From SGZJ01 sp949372955 (GTDB lineage Bacteria > Bacteroidota > Bacteroidia > Flavobacteriales > Flavobacteriaceae), in NCBI GenBank assembly GCA_949372955.1, contig CASIAX010000001.1, forward strand, positions 160,223-224,222: 64,000 nucleotides of DNA. Direction: 5' to 3'. The position numbers and the translations under genes are program-made. A model generated the notes under the pieces. It saw nothing but the letters and a program-made list of their open reading frames with translations. It was not told the origin of the DNA and ran no database searches. Within the stretch, counting starts at the first letter, position 1; every line of letters begins with the position of its first letter. Positions 41,750 through 51,178 of the stretch are shown piece after piece.

Positions 41750-42274
41750 TTAATCCATTTGTGCATTATTGAAACTATTCCATTTTCCATGTATTTTCAT
41801 TACTTGTTCTATTACATCTCTTACGGCTCCTTTTCCTCCGTTTTTATTTGAAACATAGGTAGACACCTCTTTTACTTCATTTACCGCATCTTGAGGGCAA
41901 CAAGACAGACCAACTACTTTTAAAACGGGAATATCAGGAATATCATCTCCCATGTATAGGACATTATTTATATTTACATTACAGGAATTAACAAAAGAGT
42001 TTAGTTGTTTTATTTTATCGTGAGCTCCTAAGTAAATAAATTCAACTCCTAAGGCTTTAAGTCGGACTTTTACACCTTCATTAGTCCCACCAGAAATAAT
42101 TGCAATTTTATAACCAGAATCTAACGCGGCTTTTAGAGCATAGCCATCTTTTACATTCATAGTTCTTAGCATTTCTCCATCTGTAGTGACTGTTAATGAA
42201 CCATCAGTTAAAACACCGTCTACATCAAATATAAAAGTGTCAATTTTAGATAATAATTCTTTATAATTTTTCAT
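41750..42274 (-). CDS. kdsC: KDO 8-phosphate phosphatase (HAD)
   Basis: 174 residues. HAD subclass C0: FIFDVDGVLTDGSL (nucleophile Asp about residue 15), AIISGGTNEGVKVR (about 55) and MGDDIPDIPVLKVVGLSCCP (about 110), with no cap domain. It makes KDO from KDO-8-phosphate for lipopolysaccharide inner core. It overlaps the DUF2520 gene by 14 bp and leads into maf. Confidence 0.92.
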   Translation of the reverse strand: MKNYKELLSKIDTFIFDVDGVLTDGSLTVTTDGEMLRTMNVKDGYALKAALDSGYKIAIISGGTNEGVKVRLKALGVEFIYLGAHDKIKQLNSFVNSCNVNINNVLYMGDDIPDIPVLKVVGLSCCPQDAVNEVKEVSTYVSNKNGGKGAVRDVIEQVMKIHGKWNSFNNAQMD

Positions 42275-43025
42275 GATCTAAATTATTAATTAAGGAAGTC
42301 ATAAGCTTGTACAATTGTTTGTGGTCGTTGCTTTTTAAATCCTGTATGTGTTTATTTATTGTTTCTCTATCGTTTCTTACTGCTGGCCCAGTTTGAGCTT
42401 CTTTTGGATCTAATTTATAAATTTTTTGAACTGTTTCACTTATTAGAGGTTTTAAAATATTAAAATCAATATTTGAGTCGTCGGTGATTTCTTTTGCTAT
42501 AGTAAACAAATGATTTGTGAAGTTGTTTACAAAGACTGCAGCTAAATGAATTTTTTCTCTTTGAATTGAACTTATCTCATAATAGTCACAGCTTAATGAT
42601 GTAGCTATATTTTTTAATGTATTCATATCTTTTAGGTTGTAAGATTCTAAGCAAATTGGGATTTTTGTAAAATCAATCTTACTATCTTTTGAGAATGTTT
42701 GTAATGGGTAAAAAATTGCTTGTCTATTTTTACTGTGAAGCTCATTTATTGATTTACTTCCTGATGTATGACAGACCAATCTATTTGTAAAAGGTAAGTT
42801 GGAAGATAATTTATTAATTGAATCGTCATTGATTGCTAATATATATACATCTGCAACTTCTAAATCGTTAAGTTTATCAGTAATTTTAACAACATCAGAA
42901 TACTGATTAATATTTTTCAAGTCTCTAGAGTACCATTGCAAAATTTCAATGTCAATGTTATTTTTAAAAGCTTTAAATAAATGTGTGCCAACATTGCCAG
43001 ACCCTAAAATAATAACTTTAATCAT
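42261..43025 (-). CDS. Rossmann-like and DUF2520 domain protein
   Basis: 254 residues. The N-terminus VIILGSGNVGTHLFKAF is a dinucleotide-binding GxGxxG; residues about 1-115 make a Rossmann-like domain, and the C-terminal half (about 125-250, HLAAVFVNNFTNHLFTIA) is DUF2520. It resembles NADP-dependent reductases of the pyrroline-carboxylate/6-phosphogluconate type, but the reaction is unknown. First gene of the DUF2520-kdsC-maf run often kept in Bacteroidota. Confidence 0.9.
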   Translation of the reverse strand: MIKVIILGSGNVGTHLFKAFKNNIDIEILQWYSRDLKNINQYSDVVKITDKLNDLEVADVYILAINDDSINKLSSNLPFTNRLVCHTSGSKSINELHSKNRQAIFYPLQTFSKDSKIDFTKIPICLESYNLKDMNTLKNIATSLSCDYYEISSIQREKIHLAAVFVNNFTNHLFTIAKEITDDSNIDFNILKPLISETVQKIYKLDPKEAQTGPAVRNDRETINKHIQDLKSNDHKQLYKLMTSLINNLDHEKL

Positions 43026-43119
43026 TTAGCTAAATTAGGGAACTAAAGAGATTAAAAAAAACTTTACTTATTTAACAAATATTTACATTTTATATAAATT
43101 AAAAGAAAACATTTATTTG

Positions 43120-43127
43120 TAAATTTG
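43120..43127 (+). promoter_or_regulatory. -7 box (TAAATTTG) for ccsBA
   Basis: TAAATTTG fits TAnnTTTG and lies 24 bp before the ATG at 43152. The element covers an in-frame TTG at 43125, arguing against that upstream start. Confidence 0.5.
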
Positions 43128-43151
43128 CAGACCTACATCACAAATGTTAGA

Positions 43152-46100
43152 ATGATAAAAAAAATACTTAGTTCATTATTTTCAACCAGACTTACTGGAC
43201 TATTGTTTATTGTTTTTGCAATAGCAATGGGCGTTGGTACATTTCTAGATGCCGGTCAAGATACTTCTCCAACTCCATACTCAAGAACACTTATATTTAA
43301 TGCTGTTTGGTTTGAATTAATCATGCTATTTTTTATTATAAACTTTACGGGTAATATATTTAAGTATAATCTTTTAAGTTTAAAAAAATGGCCAGTTTTA
43401 TTACTTCATTTTTCATGGATATTTATTATTCTAGGAGCATTTATTACTAGATACTATGGTTTTGAAGGGGTAATGAGTATTAGAGAAGGCCAAACTGAAA
43501 ATTCTTTTCTAAGTGAAAAGACATATATAAAAATGTATATAGATGGTGATTATATGATTAATGGTGTTAATCAACGATTACCAATTGAAGAAGCTGTTGA
43601 TTTTTCACCCAGGCTAAACAACAAGTTTAATTTAGATGTTGTTTACGATAAGCAGTTCATAAATATCGAATTAGTTGATTTTATTTCTGGAGCTGAAAAA
43701 GATATTATTCCAAATATTAATGGGGAAGAGTATTTGAAAATTGTTGAAGCAGGAGATGGTGTTCCACACAATCATTTTTTAAAGGTTGGAGAGGTTCAAA
43801 GTTTACACAATGTACTATATGCTCTTAACAAACCTACAAAAGGGGCAGTAAACATTACCTACACGGACAGTGCGGAGTTATTTATAGATTCTCCATATGA
43901 TGGTGAATACATGATTATGGCTTCTGGTAAAAATGGAAAGTTAATAAAGGATGAAAAGCAAATTCTAAACCTTAGATCCAGATATATCATTGGCAATCAG
44001 GTTCTTGTTTTTCCAAAAAATGTTATCAAAGGAGTTTTTGATATAGTGCAAAAGTCTGAAATTTTAAAAAGTGATGAGGATGGAATTGCACTTAAAATAA
44101 CATCTCTTGGAGAAGAAAAAATAGTCAAAGTATTAGGTGGTAAGGGAATAAATAGTTCTATGGAAGAATTCGTTGTTGCAGGACTTAATTTTAACATTAA
44201 ATATGGTGCTAAAGCCTATGACTTGCCATTTAGCATAAAATTAAATGATTTCATTGCTGAAAAATATCCTGGTAGTGAAAATAGTTATTCTTCATTTGCA
44301 AGCGAGGTCTCTGTAATCGATGAAAAACCATTTGATTTTAAAATCTTCATGAATAATATATTAAATCATGAAGGTTATCGTTTCTTTCAAGCATCATTTG
44401 ATCCGGATGAAAAAGGTACTATTCTTTCTGTAAATAAAGATCCTATTGGAACCTTTGTAACTTATTTAGGATATATACTTTTGTATATAGGTCTTATGGC
44501 TATATTATTTGCAAGGTTTACTAGGTTTGATTTTTTAAGAAATCAAATTTTAAAGATTAAAAAGCAAAAGGAAAAGCTTGTACTAATTTTTATTTTCTTG
44601 TTCTCCTTAAATATAACTTCACAGTCCAATGATAACCATTTGCATGTAAAGACAGATGTTGAGGTTATTGATTCAATTTTGACAAAAAATATTGTTCCTA
44701 AGAAACAGGCTTCTAATTTTGGAAATATTGTTATCCAAGATCTTTCAGGAAGAATGATGCCAGTGAATACATTCGCCTCAGAGTTTTTAAGAAAATTAAG
44801 TAAAAAGGATCATTACGGAGAATTTGATGCAAATCAAATATTTCTTTCTATACAAGAAAGCCCTTTACTTTGGTATAATGTACCTGTTATTTATCTAAAG
44901 CTCAAAAAAGGAGATTCAATAAGATCTATTATAGGTGCGGATAAATCTCAAAAACATGTGCCTTTAGTTAACTTTTTTACAGAGAGAGGTGAATATAAGC
45001 TAGCTCCATATCTAGAAGAGGCTTACAAGGCTCAGGTGCCAACCGGCTATCAAAAAGAATTTAAAGAAGCCGATCAAAGAGTTAATCTACTTTATAATAT
45101 GATTGAAGGGAACTCATTGAAATTATTTCCTATCCCTAATGATGAAAATGATAAATGGATTTCACCAAAAGAAAATATTGAAAATGTCGACTTAGTAAAA
45201 GATTCTTTATACTCTAACTTTATAAATACAGGTTTTAAAACGTATTTGTATATGTTAAATGAGGACAAAAAAACTACTAACTTTTCTCAAAGTGATGAAA
45301 TTTTAGCTGGCTTATTAAGATCTCAATACAAATTTGGTGGAGATGTTATGCTTAGTACCGAAAAAATTGAAGCTGAGGTGTTATATAATAAATATGATAT
45401 TTTTAAAAAACTATTTAGTTGGTATTTGTATGCAGGATCATTATTATTTATAATACTAATAGTTCAGATTTTTAAAAATACACGCTCAATTAATATTTCT
45501 ATAAAGATATTTAAGTGGGGGATTATATTATTGTTTGCATTACATACTGTTGGCTTAATATTAAGATGGTATATCTCAGGCCATGCGCCATGGAGTGATG
45601 CTTATGAATCCATGATTTACGTGGCTTGGGCGACAATGTTCTTTGGACTTGCCTTTGGAAGAAAGAGTGATTTAACATTAGCTTCTACAACTTTTGTTAC
45701 TTCAATGATTTTAATGATTGCTCATTGGAGCTGGATGGATCCTGCAATAGCTAATTTACAGCCTGTTTTAGACAGTTATTGGTTAATGATTCACGTTGCA
45801 GTGATAGTGGGTAGTTATGGTCCATTCGCTTTAAGTATGATACTAGGGTTTGTTACTTTGTTTTTAATGATTATAACAAATGCTAAGAATAGCAAAATAA
45901 TGAAGCTAAACATAAAGGAGCTGACACTAATAAATGAAATGTCCGTAACTGTAGGTCTAGTGATGCTTACTATAGGGAATTTTCTTGGTGGTATGTGGGC
46001 AAACGAAAGTTGGGGAAGGTATTGGGGCTGGGATCCTAAAGAGACCTGGGCTTTAATTAGTATAATGATATATGCATTTGTACTACACATGAGGTTAATT

Positions 46101-46322
46101 CCGGGGCTAAAAAGTAGATTTGTGTTTAGCATAGCGTCCATATTATCCTTTGCAAGTATTTTGATGACTTACTTCGGAGTTAATTTTTACTTAGCTGGAC
46201 TACATTCTTATGCCAAAGACGATCAGCAAATAAGTTTTTTATACTCTGGAATAACTCTACTGATAGTTCTAGTTATGGCAGTTATGGCTTATCCTAAATA
46301 TAAAAAGTATTTAAAAAAATAA
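43152..46322 (+). CDS. ccsA: Fused ResB-CcsA cytochrome c biogenesis protein
   Basis: 1056 residues from ATG at 43152. The N-terminal half is ResB/CcsB: four membrane helices with a long periplasmic part (about residues 125-440). The C-terminal third is CcsA, with several helices and the haem-handling WWD region (NESWGRYWGWDPKETWALI, about 960), flanked by conserved His (HTVGLILRWYISGHAPW, about 805). System II cytochrome c maturation: exports haem and attaches it to apocytochrome CxxCH. A fused CcsBA is normal in Bacteroidota. The longer start at 43125 lies in the promoter and is rejected. Confidence 0.94.
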   Translation: MIKKILSSLFSTRLTGLLFIVFAIAMGVGTFLDAGQDTSPTPYSRTLIFNAVWFELIMLFFIINFTGNIFKYNLLSLKKWPVLLLHFSWIFIILGAFITRYYGFEGVMSIREGQTENSFLSEKTYIKMYIDGDYMINGVNQRLPIEEAVDFSPRLNNKFNLDVVYDKQFINIELVDFISGAEKDIIPNINGEEYLKIVEAGDGVPHNHFLKVGEVQSLHNVLYALNKPTKGAVNITYTDSAELFIDSPYDGEYMIMASGKNGKLIKDEKQILNLRSRYIIGNQVLVFPKNVIKGVFDIVQKSEILKSDEDGIALKITSLGEEKIVKVLGGKGINSSMEEFVVAGLNFNIKYGAKAYDLPFSIKLNDFIAEKYPGSENSYSSFASEVSVIDEKPFDFKIFMNNILNHEGYRFFQASFDPDEKGTILSVNKDPIGTFVTYLGYILLYIGLMAILFARFTRFDFLRNQILKIKKQKEKLVLIFIFLFSLNITSQSNDNHLHVKTDVEVIDSILTKNIVPKKQASNFGNIVIQDLSGRMMPVNTFASEFLRKLSKKDHYGEFDANQIFLSIQESPLLWYNVPVIYLKLKKGDSIRSIIGADKSQKHVPLVNFFTERGEYKLAPYLEEAYKAQVPTGYQKEFKEADQRVNLLYNMIEGNSLKLFPIPNDENDKWISPKENIENVDLVKDSLYSNFINTGFKTYLYMLNEDKKTTNFSQSDEILAGLLRSQYKFGGDVMLSTEKIEAEVLYNKYDIFKKLFSWYLYAGSLLFIILIVQIFKNTRSINISIKIFKWGIILLFALHTVGLILRWYISGHAPWSDAYESMIYVAWATMFFGLAFGRKSDLTLASTTFVTSMILMIAHWSWMDPAIANLQPVLDSYWLMIHVAVIVGSYGPFALSMILGFVTLFLMIITNAKNSKIMKLNIKELTLINEMSVTVGLVMLTIGNFLGGMWANESWGRYWGWDPKETWALISIMIYAFVLHMRLIPGLKSRFVFSIASILSFASILMTYFGVNFYLAGLHSYAKDDQQISFLYSGITLLIVLVMAVMAYPKYKKYLKK

Positions 46323-46350
46323 TTGTAATTTTAAGTTTATTAATAAATAA

Positions 46351-47505
46351 ATGAAAAACTTAAGAAAAGGTGTAAACACAATTTGTACCCATGAAGGGGA
46401 AATTGTAGATCAGCAATTTGGTGGATCCGTTTCCCCTATTTTTGTTTCAACCTCTTACGAATATATTGATAAACAAGTAAAAAGATACCCTAGGTATTTT
46501 AACACTCCAAACCAAGAGTCTTTGTGTAAGAAAATATCTGCACTGGAATGCTCAGAATCTGCTATGGTTTTTGGGTCAGGAATGGCAGCTATAAGTACTA
46601 CATTATTAGCCTTTCTTTCCGCTGGTGATCATATACTACTTCAAAAAGATATCTATGGAGGAACCAGGAATTTAGTGGAGGCGCAATTTAAAAGATATAA
46701 TATTGACTATTCTTTTACCGATGGCTTAGAACTAAAGGATTTTGAAGTAGGGATTAAAAACACTACTAAAGTTATTTATATCGAAACCCCATCAAACCCA
46801 CTCTTAAAAATAGTAGATATTAAAAAAATAGCAGCATTTGCAAAATCAAATAATATAATTACTATAATTGATAATACTTTTGCAACTCCTATAATACAAA
46901 AACCTATTTTGTTTGGTGTAGATGTTGTTTTACATAGTGCTACAAAATATTTTGGAGGTCATAGTGATATTAGCGCTGGGGCTGTAGCTACATCCAAAGC
47001 TAATATTGATATAATTTGGAATTTGGCAAAAAATCTAGGTGGTAATTTGAGTGATTATTCAGCTTGGCTTTTAGAAAGAAGTATGAAAACTTTAGGGGTA
47101 AGGGTTAAGACTCAACAGAAAAGTGCAAAAAAACTTGCTAAGTATTTGTCAGAATCAAGTTTTGTAAAAAAAGTATATTATCCAGGTCTTAAAAGTCATC
47201 CGAATCATTTATTAGCAAAAAAACAAATGAAAGGATATGGTGCAATGATTTCTTTTGAATTTGTAGATGAAATTAATACGGAACTTTTCTTAACTTCCTT
47301 AAAATTAATAAAACCTTCAATGAGTTTAGCTGGTGTTGAAAGCACTATGTTAAGTCCAGCAGAGACCTCTCATCACCTTTTATCAGAAAAAGACAGGATT
47401 AGTCAGGGTATAACAGATAGATTGATTAGGTTTTCTGTAGGGATCGAGAATAAAAAAGATATTATTGGAGATATCGAAAATGCAATTAATCTTTCAATTA
47501 AATAA
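46351..47505 (+). CDS. Cystathionine gamma-synthase-like PLP enzyme
   Basis: 384 residues, Cys/Met metabolism family. FGSGMAAISTTLLAFLSAGDHIL (about residue 72), IETPSNPLLKIVDI (about 148), the PLP lysine in SATKYFGGHSD (about 200), and SLAGVESTMLSPAETSHHLLS (about 330) are typical. It could be cystathionine gamma-synthase or a gamma-lyase/O-acetylhomoserine sulfhydrylase. Sequence alone does not decide this. The bacillithiol deacetylase bshB1 follows by 5 bp, so sulfur-compound metabolism is a shared theme. Confidence 0.9.
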   Translation: MKNLRKGVNTICTHEGEIVDQQFGGSVSPIFVSTSYEYIDKQVKRYPRYFNTPNQESLCKKISALECSESAMVFGSGMAAISTTLLAFLSAGDHILLQKDIYGGTRNLVEAQFKRYNIDYSFTDGLELKDFEVGIKNTTKVIYIETPSNPLLKIVDIKKIAAFAKSNNIITIIDNTFATPIIQKPILFGVDVVLHSATKYFGGHSDISAGAVATSKANIDIIWNLAKNLGGNLSDYSAWLLERSMKTLGVRVKTQQKSAKKLAKYLSESSFVKKVYYPGLKSHPNHLLAKKQMKGYGAMISFEFVDEINTELFLTSLKLIKPSMSLAGVESTMLSPAETSHHLLSEKDRISQGITDRLIRFSVGIENKKDIIGDIENAINLSIK

Positions 47506-47510
47506 CTAAT

Positions 47511-48233
47511 ATGAAATTAGACATACTAGCAATAGGAGCCCATCCAGATGACGTAGAATTAGGTTGTTCTGGCACCTTGGCAAAGGAAATACATAATGGA
47601 AAATCTGTTGGTATTTTAGATTTAACAAGAGGTGAACTAGGCACTAGAGGTAGTGCTGATATCCGTGATAAAGAATCTTTAAAAGCTTCAAAAATATTAA
47701 ATATTAAAGTGAGAGAAAACTTGTCTTTTGCCGATGGTTTTTTCGCTAATGATAAATCACATCAATTAGAAATTATTAAGATTATTAGAAAATACAAGCC
47801 AGAAGTTGTTTTTTGTAATGCAATTGATGACAGGCATATAGATCATCCGAAGGCTAGTGAATTAGTTAGCTCTTCCTGCTTTTTAAGTGGCCTTGTTAAA
47901 ATTGAAACAAGATTAAAGGATTCTTCCATTTTGCAAGAAGCGTGGAGACCTAAATCTGTTTATCATTATATCCAGTGGAAAAACATTAATCCAGATGTAT
48001 GTGTAGATATATCTGATTTTATTTCTGTTAAAATTAATGCTGTAAAAGCATATAGTTCTCAGTTTTATAAAAAAGGAGATGACTCTAAAAGTACTCCTAT
48101 TTCAACACAAAACTTTATTGATAGTATTGAGTATAGGGCCAAGGATTTGGGTCGTTTATGTGGGGTTGAATATGCTGAAGGTTTTACAGTTGAGAGAGCC
48201 CCTTTAATTAATTCTGTTTTTGACTTAAAATAA
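47511..48233 (+). CDS. bshB1: Bacillithiol biosynthesis deacetylase BshB1
   Basis: 240 residues, PIG-L/LmbE family: IGAHPDDVELGCSGTLAKEI (zinc residues His, Asp, Asp, about residue 7), TRGELGTRGSADIRDKE (about 41) and DDRHIDHPKASELV (about 107). It removes acetyl from GlcNAc-malate, the second step of bacillithiol synthesis. Bacillithiol is the low-molecular-weight thiol in many Flavobacteriia. Placed 5 bp after the cystathionine synthase-like gene. bshA and bshC are not in the window. Confidence 0.93.
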   Translation: MKLDILAIGAHPDDVELGCSGTLAKEIHNGKSVGILDLTRGELGTRGSADIRDKESLKASKILNIKVRENLSFADGFFANDKSHQLEIIKIIRKYKPEVVFCNAIDDRHIDHPKASELVSSSCFLSGLVKIETRLKDSSILQEAWRPKSVYHYIQWKNINPDVCVDISDFISVKINAVKAYSSQFYKKGDDSKSTPISTQNFIDSIEYRAKDLGRLCGVEYAEGFTVERAPLINSVFDLK

Positions 48234-48245
48234 TTTTTAAAAATC

Positions 48246-48276
48246 TTTGTAGGACTTAACAAAAGATTTACATTTG
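48246..48276 (+). promoter_or_regulatory. Promoter of tRNA-His (TTTG-N19-TACATTTG)
   Basis: TTTG at 48246-48249 and TACATTTG at 48269-48276 with a 19-bp spacer, 14 bp before the tRNA. Confidence 0.7.
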
Positions 48277-48290
48277 CACTCGTTACAAAT

Positions 48291-48365
48291 GGTGGTTGTA
48301 GCTCAGTTGGTTAGAGCATTGGTTTGTGGTATCAAGGGTCGCCGGTTCGAATCCGGTCTTCCACC
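48291..48365 (+). tRNA. tRNA-His (GTG)
   Basis: 75 nt including the extra G at position -1 (48291) that pairs with discriminator C73 (48365), the identity element of tRNA-His. D arm GCTC/GAGC, anticodon loop TTGTGGT, anticodon stem TTGGT/ATCAA, T arm GCCGG-TTCGAAT-CCGGT. In the acceptor GTGGTTG meets CTTCCAC, leaving two opposed U-U pairs at 5-68 and 6-67. CCA is not encoded. Confidence 0.93.
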
Positions 48366-48367
48366 CA

Positions 48368-48404
48368 TTAAAAAAGCCTTTCATTTTATTGAAAGGCTTT
48401 TTTT
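48368..48404. terminator. Bidirectional terminator between tRNA-His and M28 peptidase
   Basis: AAAAAAGCCTTTC and GAAAGGCTTTTTT form a perfect stem around an 8-base loop, with A and T runs on both sides so it can end both convergent transcripts. Confidence 0.82.
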
Positions 48405-48426
48405 GTTTAAAAATTGTAAACTGCTT

Positions 48427-49974
48427 TTATTTATTCTTAATTCTTTCTTTTCTGTTTGCTAATTCCCAAGTAGTGTGAAATATTAATTTAGTTCTTTGTT
48501 GTAAAAGGTCATACTCAATTTTATCTGCAGTATCCGTTGGTTTATGGTAATCTACGTGCGTACCACTAAAATAGAAGATTATAGGAATATTGTTTACAGC
48601 AAAATTATAATGATCTGATCTGTAATAATAATTATTTTCAATATACCTTCCAGATTCATAAACTTTTCGTTTAGGGTCGTTATACCTGTAATCTAGCACT
48701 AGGTTAGAATATTCTTTTGCAGTTTGTTCAGAAACATCATGCAAGTCTTGAGATATTATATCAGACCCTATTAAGTAAATATAATTTCTATTTTTCTCTT
48801 CTCTATTCGGATCGATTCTTCCGATCATATCTATGTTTAAGTTAGTTACTGTATTTTCTAAGGAGACCAAAGGGTCATGATTTGTGTAATATTCAGAACC
48901 TAGTAAGCCTTTTTCTTCTCCAGTCATGTGTAAAAACACAACAGATCTTTTAGGTCTATGCCCATCTTTTACAGCTTGTTGAAAAGCTTCTGCAATTTCC
49001 ATTATAGCCACTGTTCCAGATCCATCATCATCCGCTCCGTTGTAAATTTCACCATCACTCATGCCTACATGATCTAAATGAGCAGTTATAATTATGTATT
49101 CTTCTGGAAATTCTTCTCCTTTAATTATTGCTGCTACATTTTCAGAGTTTACTTTTTCTTCGTTTAGTTGAAGACTAATACTTATTTTAGTTTTTATTTT
49201 TTTTGAAATGGCTGAATCTATTTCTTCTTTTAAAATCTCTTTAGCTAATTTATTACCTATTAGAAAGCCATGAACATCAGATTTTTTATCATCAACATCT
49301 AAAGCTAGTCTTCCAGGGTCATTAGTTATGTTTTCATACCTCCTAGCATACCTTGTAAGCATGGATTCGTCAACATATAAAAAAGCAAGTGCTCCATTTT
49401 TAAGAGCGATATTTTTCTTAAGTGTAAACTGACCTCTTTTTGACCATTTTGATTCTTTATTGTTTTTATTTATAACAAAGTTACCTTCCTTATCTTTTGG
49501 TTCACCCTTTAATGCAATTACAATTTTGTTTTTCACTTTCAATCCATTGTAATCATTGTAAATAGAATCATTAATTCCAAATTTTACAAAAACCACATTT
49601 TTTAGATCTATATTTAAATCCTTTCCACTGGACGATAGTGAAATAAAATCAACATAGTTTTTAAAACTTTTTCCATTAACAACCATATTTATTTCTGGTA
49701 TTTTTACATTTTTTAATGGAACATTTTGAAAATAGGAGTCGCTAATTAATGACTCAATACCATTATTTATATAATGGTTTTTTAGGTATTCTACAGCAAT
49801 TTTTTGACCTTCTTTTCCAGTTTCTCTACCTTGAAAATCATCAGAAGAGTATGTGTATAATTTATCTTTTAATTCATCTAACGTTATGCTGTTTGCATAA
49901 TCCTTTGGATTTTGAGCATGAATATTAAAGACGCTGAAAAAGATAACGAATAATATGAGCAAATATCTAGTCAT
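48427..49974 (-). CDS. Secreted M28 family peptidase
   Basis: 515 residues with a signal peptide (residues 3-20, cut near NIHAQ). A PA-like insert covers about 90-230. The zinc site: HLDHVG (about residue 300), NGADDDGSGTVAIMEIA (about 312), TGEEKGLLGSEYY (about 352), NIDMIGRID (about 380) and YRSDHYNFA (about 463), all five M28 ligands. It would be an aminopeptidase working outside the inner membrane. Single gene. Confidence 0.93.
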   Translation of the reverse strand: MTRYLLILFVIFFSVFNIHAQNPKDYANSITLDELKDKLYTYSSDDFQGRETGKEGQKIAVEYLKNHYINNGIESLISDSYFQNVPLKNVKIPEINMVVNGKSFKNYVDFISLSSSGKDLNIDLKNVVFVKFGINDSIYNDYNGLKVKNKIVIALKGEPKDKEGNFVINKNNKESKWSKRGQFTLKKNIALKNGALAFLYVDESMLTRYARRYENITNDPGRLALDVDDKKSDVHGFLIGNKLAKEILKEEIDSAISKKIKTKISISLQLNEEKVNSENVAAIIKGEEFPEEYIIITAHLDHVGMSDGEIYNGADDDGSGTVAIMEIAEAFQQAVKDGHRPKRSVVFLHMTGEEKGLLGSEYYTNHDPLVSLENTVTNLNIDMIGRIDPNREEKNRNYIYLIGSDIISQDLHDVSEQTAKEYSNLVLDYRYNDPKRKVYESGRYIENNYYYRSDHYNFAVNNIPIIFYFSGTHVDYHKPTDTADKIEYDLLQQRTKLIFHTTWELANRKERIKNK

Positions 49975-50060
49975 AAGTTGTGTTTTGAGTTAGGGTAAAT
50001 TTTATTTTAAAGATAACTTTTTTTTGTGTAATTTTATTTTAAACATATAAATTTAAAAAG

Positions 50061-50586
50061 ATGAATAAATTATTAAAAAATAACTTAATTTTATTGCTAT
50101 TTGTAACTACTATTTTTGCTTGTAACTTCTCAGTTGGAAATGACTCATAGTGATGATAGTGGTACTATAGATCAAGCAAAAGTTAAGTCTGAAGTAAAAG
50201 AGTTTATCGCTAGTAGTTTTAATTTTTATCAAACCGGTAGTATTGAGGATGCAAAATCTGTTTTTTCAAGTGATGCTATTTTAATAGGTACTGATGCTGC
50301 CGAATACTATACAGGATGGGAAGAGATTGAGCCTTCAATCAAAGCCCAAATAGCTGTTATAAAGAATGCTAAATTTGACACAAGAAACCTCCAAATCACA
50401 TTAAGTTCAGATGGAGAAATGGCATCTTACGCATCGGTTGTTGACTTTTCTTTTACTGTAGGTGGAGAAAATTCGACTATAAATAATGTAAGAAATAGTG
50501 GTACTCTAAAGAAAATTGATGGTAAATGGGTGATTTCTCAAGTCCATTGGTCTTTAGGTTTGTCTGGTCAAGCTGTAGAATATTAA
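50061..50586 (+). CDS. SnoaL/NTF2-like lipoprotein with a frame break
   Basis: ATG at 50061 gives a lipoprotein signal (MNKLLKNNLILLLFVTTIFAC) that runs into TAG at 50148. The conserved part, an NTF2/SnoaL-like domain of about 135 residues (VKEFIASSFNFYQTGSIEDAKSVF to KIDGKWVISQVHWSLG), lies in the next frame from about 50107 to 50586. That frame alone has only TTG 50116 or ATG 50140 as start and no signal. Loss of one T in the T5 run at 50113-50117 would join them, although the lipobox would then be lost. So it is either a real indel, a sequencing error, or two starts. First of three similar lipoproteins. Confidence 0.72.
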
Positions 50587-50606
50587 TACTAACTAAATAT
50601 ATAAAC

Positions 50607-51107
50607 ATGAAAAAAATAATTTTAATTTTTGCAGTTATATTAACTGCTTGTAATCCTACGGTCAAAGAAGAAGTAGGAGCTGGATTTTTCGCACCACAAC
50701 CAGGAGAAAAATTTGTTGTAGGTAGTGATGAAATAACGGATACTTGGAAAAAGTATATCGATGCCCATAATAATAGAGATATGGAAACAATATTATCAAT
50801 GGAATCCGACTCATTATTAATTGTAGATCCTACTGGTACTAGAATCTCAGGAAAAGTTGCACACAAAAATGCTTTGATTGGATGGTTTGAAGCGGAAAAC
50901 CCAAAATGGGATATGTACTGGGCGATGCCTTATAAAGGAGTTCCAGGTGGAGCAGAATGGATAATAGCAGGTCATACTGTAAAAACTAATTCTGGTGGTA
51001 AAATTATAGAACAAAACCATATGATTGATGCAGAAATTAAAGATGGAAAGATTCAGCAGTTTTATGTGTATTCTCAAGATATTCCAGCAGAAGAAACAGC
51101 TCAATAA
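50607..51107 (+). CDS. SnoaL/NTF2-like lipoprotein
   Basis: 166 residues from ATG at 50607 with lipobox ILTAC (Cys about residue 14). The frame is open further upstream, but only the ATG at 50607 gives the lipoprotein signal. The domain (WKKYIDAHNNRDMETILSMESDS to MIDAEIKDGKIQQFYVYSQD) has the cone-shaped NTF2-like fold pattern. It lies 20 bp after the previous NTF2-like gene and ends in a two-way terminator. Ligand or enzyme activity unknown. Confidence 0.85.
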   Translation: MKKIILIFAVILTACNPTVKEEVGAGFFAPQPGEKFVVGSDEITDTWKKYIDAHNNRDMETILSMESDSLLIVDPTGTRISGKVAHKNALIGWFEAENPKWDMYWAMPYKGVPGGAEWIIAGHTVKTNSGGKIIEQNHMIDAEIKDGKIQQFYVYSQDIPAEETAQ

Positions 51108-51122
51108 TAATTTTTTAGCCAT

Positions 51123-51155
51123 AAAAAAAGCATTCTAATTTTAGAATGCTTTTTT
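51123..51155. terminator. Bidirectional terminator between two convergent NTF2-like genes
   Basis: AAAAAAAGCATTCTA and TAGAATGCTTTTTT form a perfect long stem with A and T runs on either side, serving both directions. Confidence 0.82.
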
Positions 51156-51178
51156 ATTATTAGTAAGTAATTTAATTC

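Noticed and set aside
43125..43152. Upstream TTG start for ccsBA
   Set aside because: The TTG lies inside a TAAATTTG promoter box; the ATG at 43152 begins the usual membrane start MIKKILSSL.
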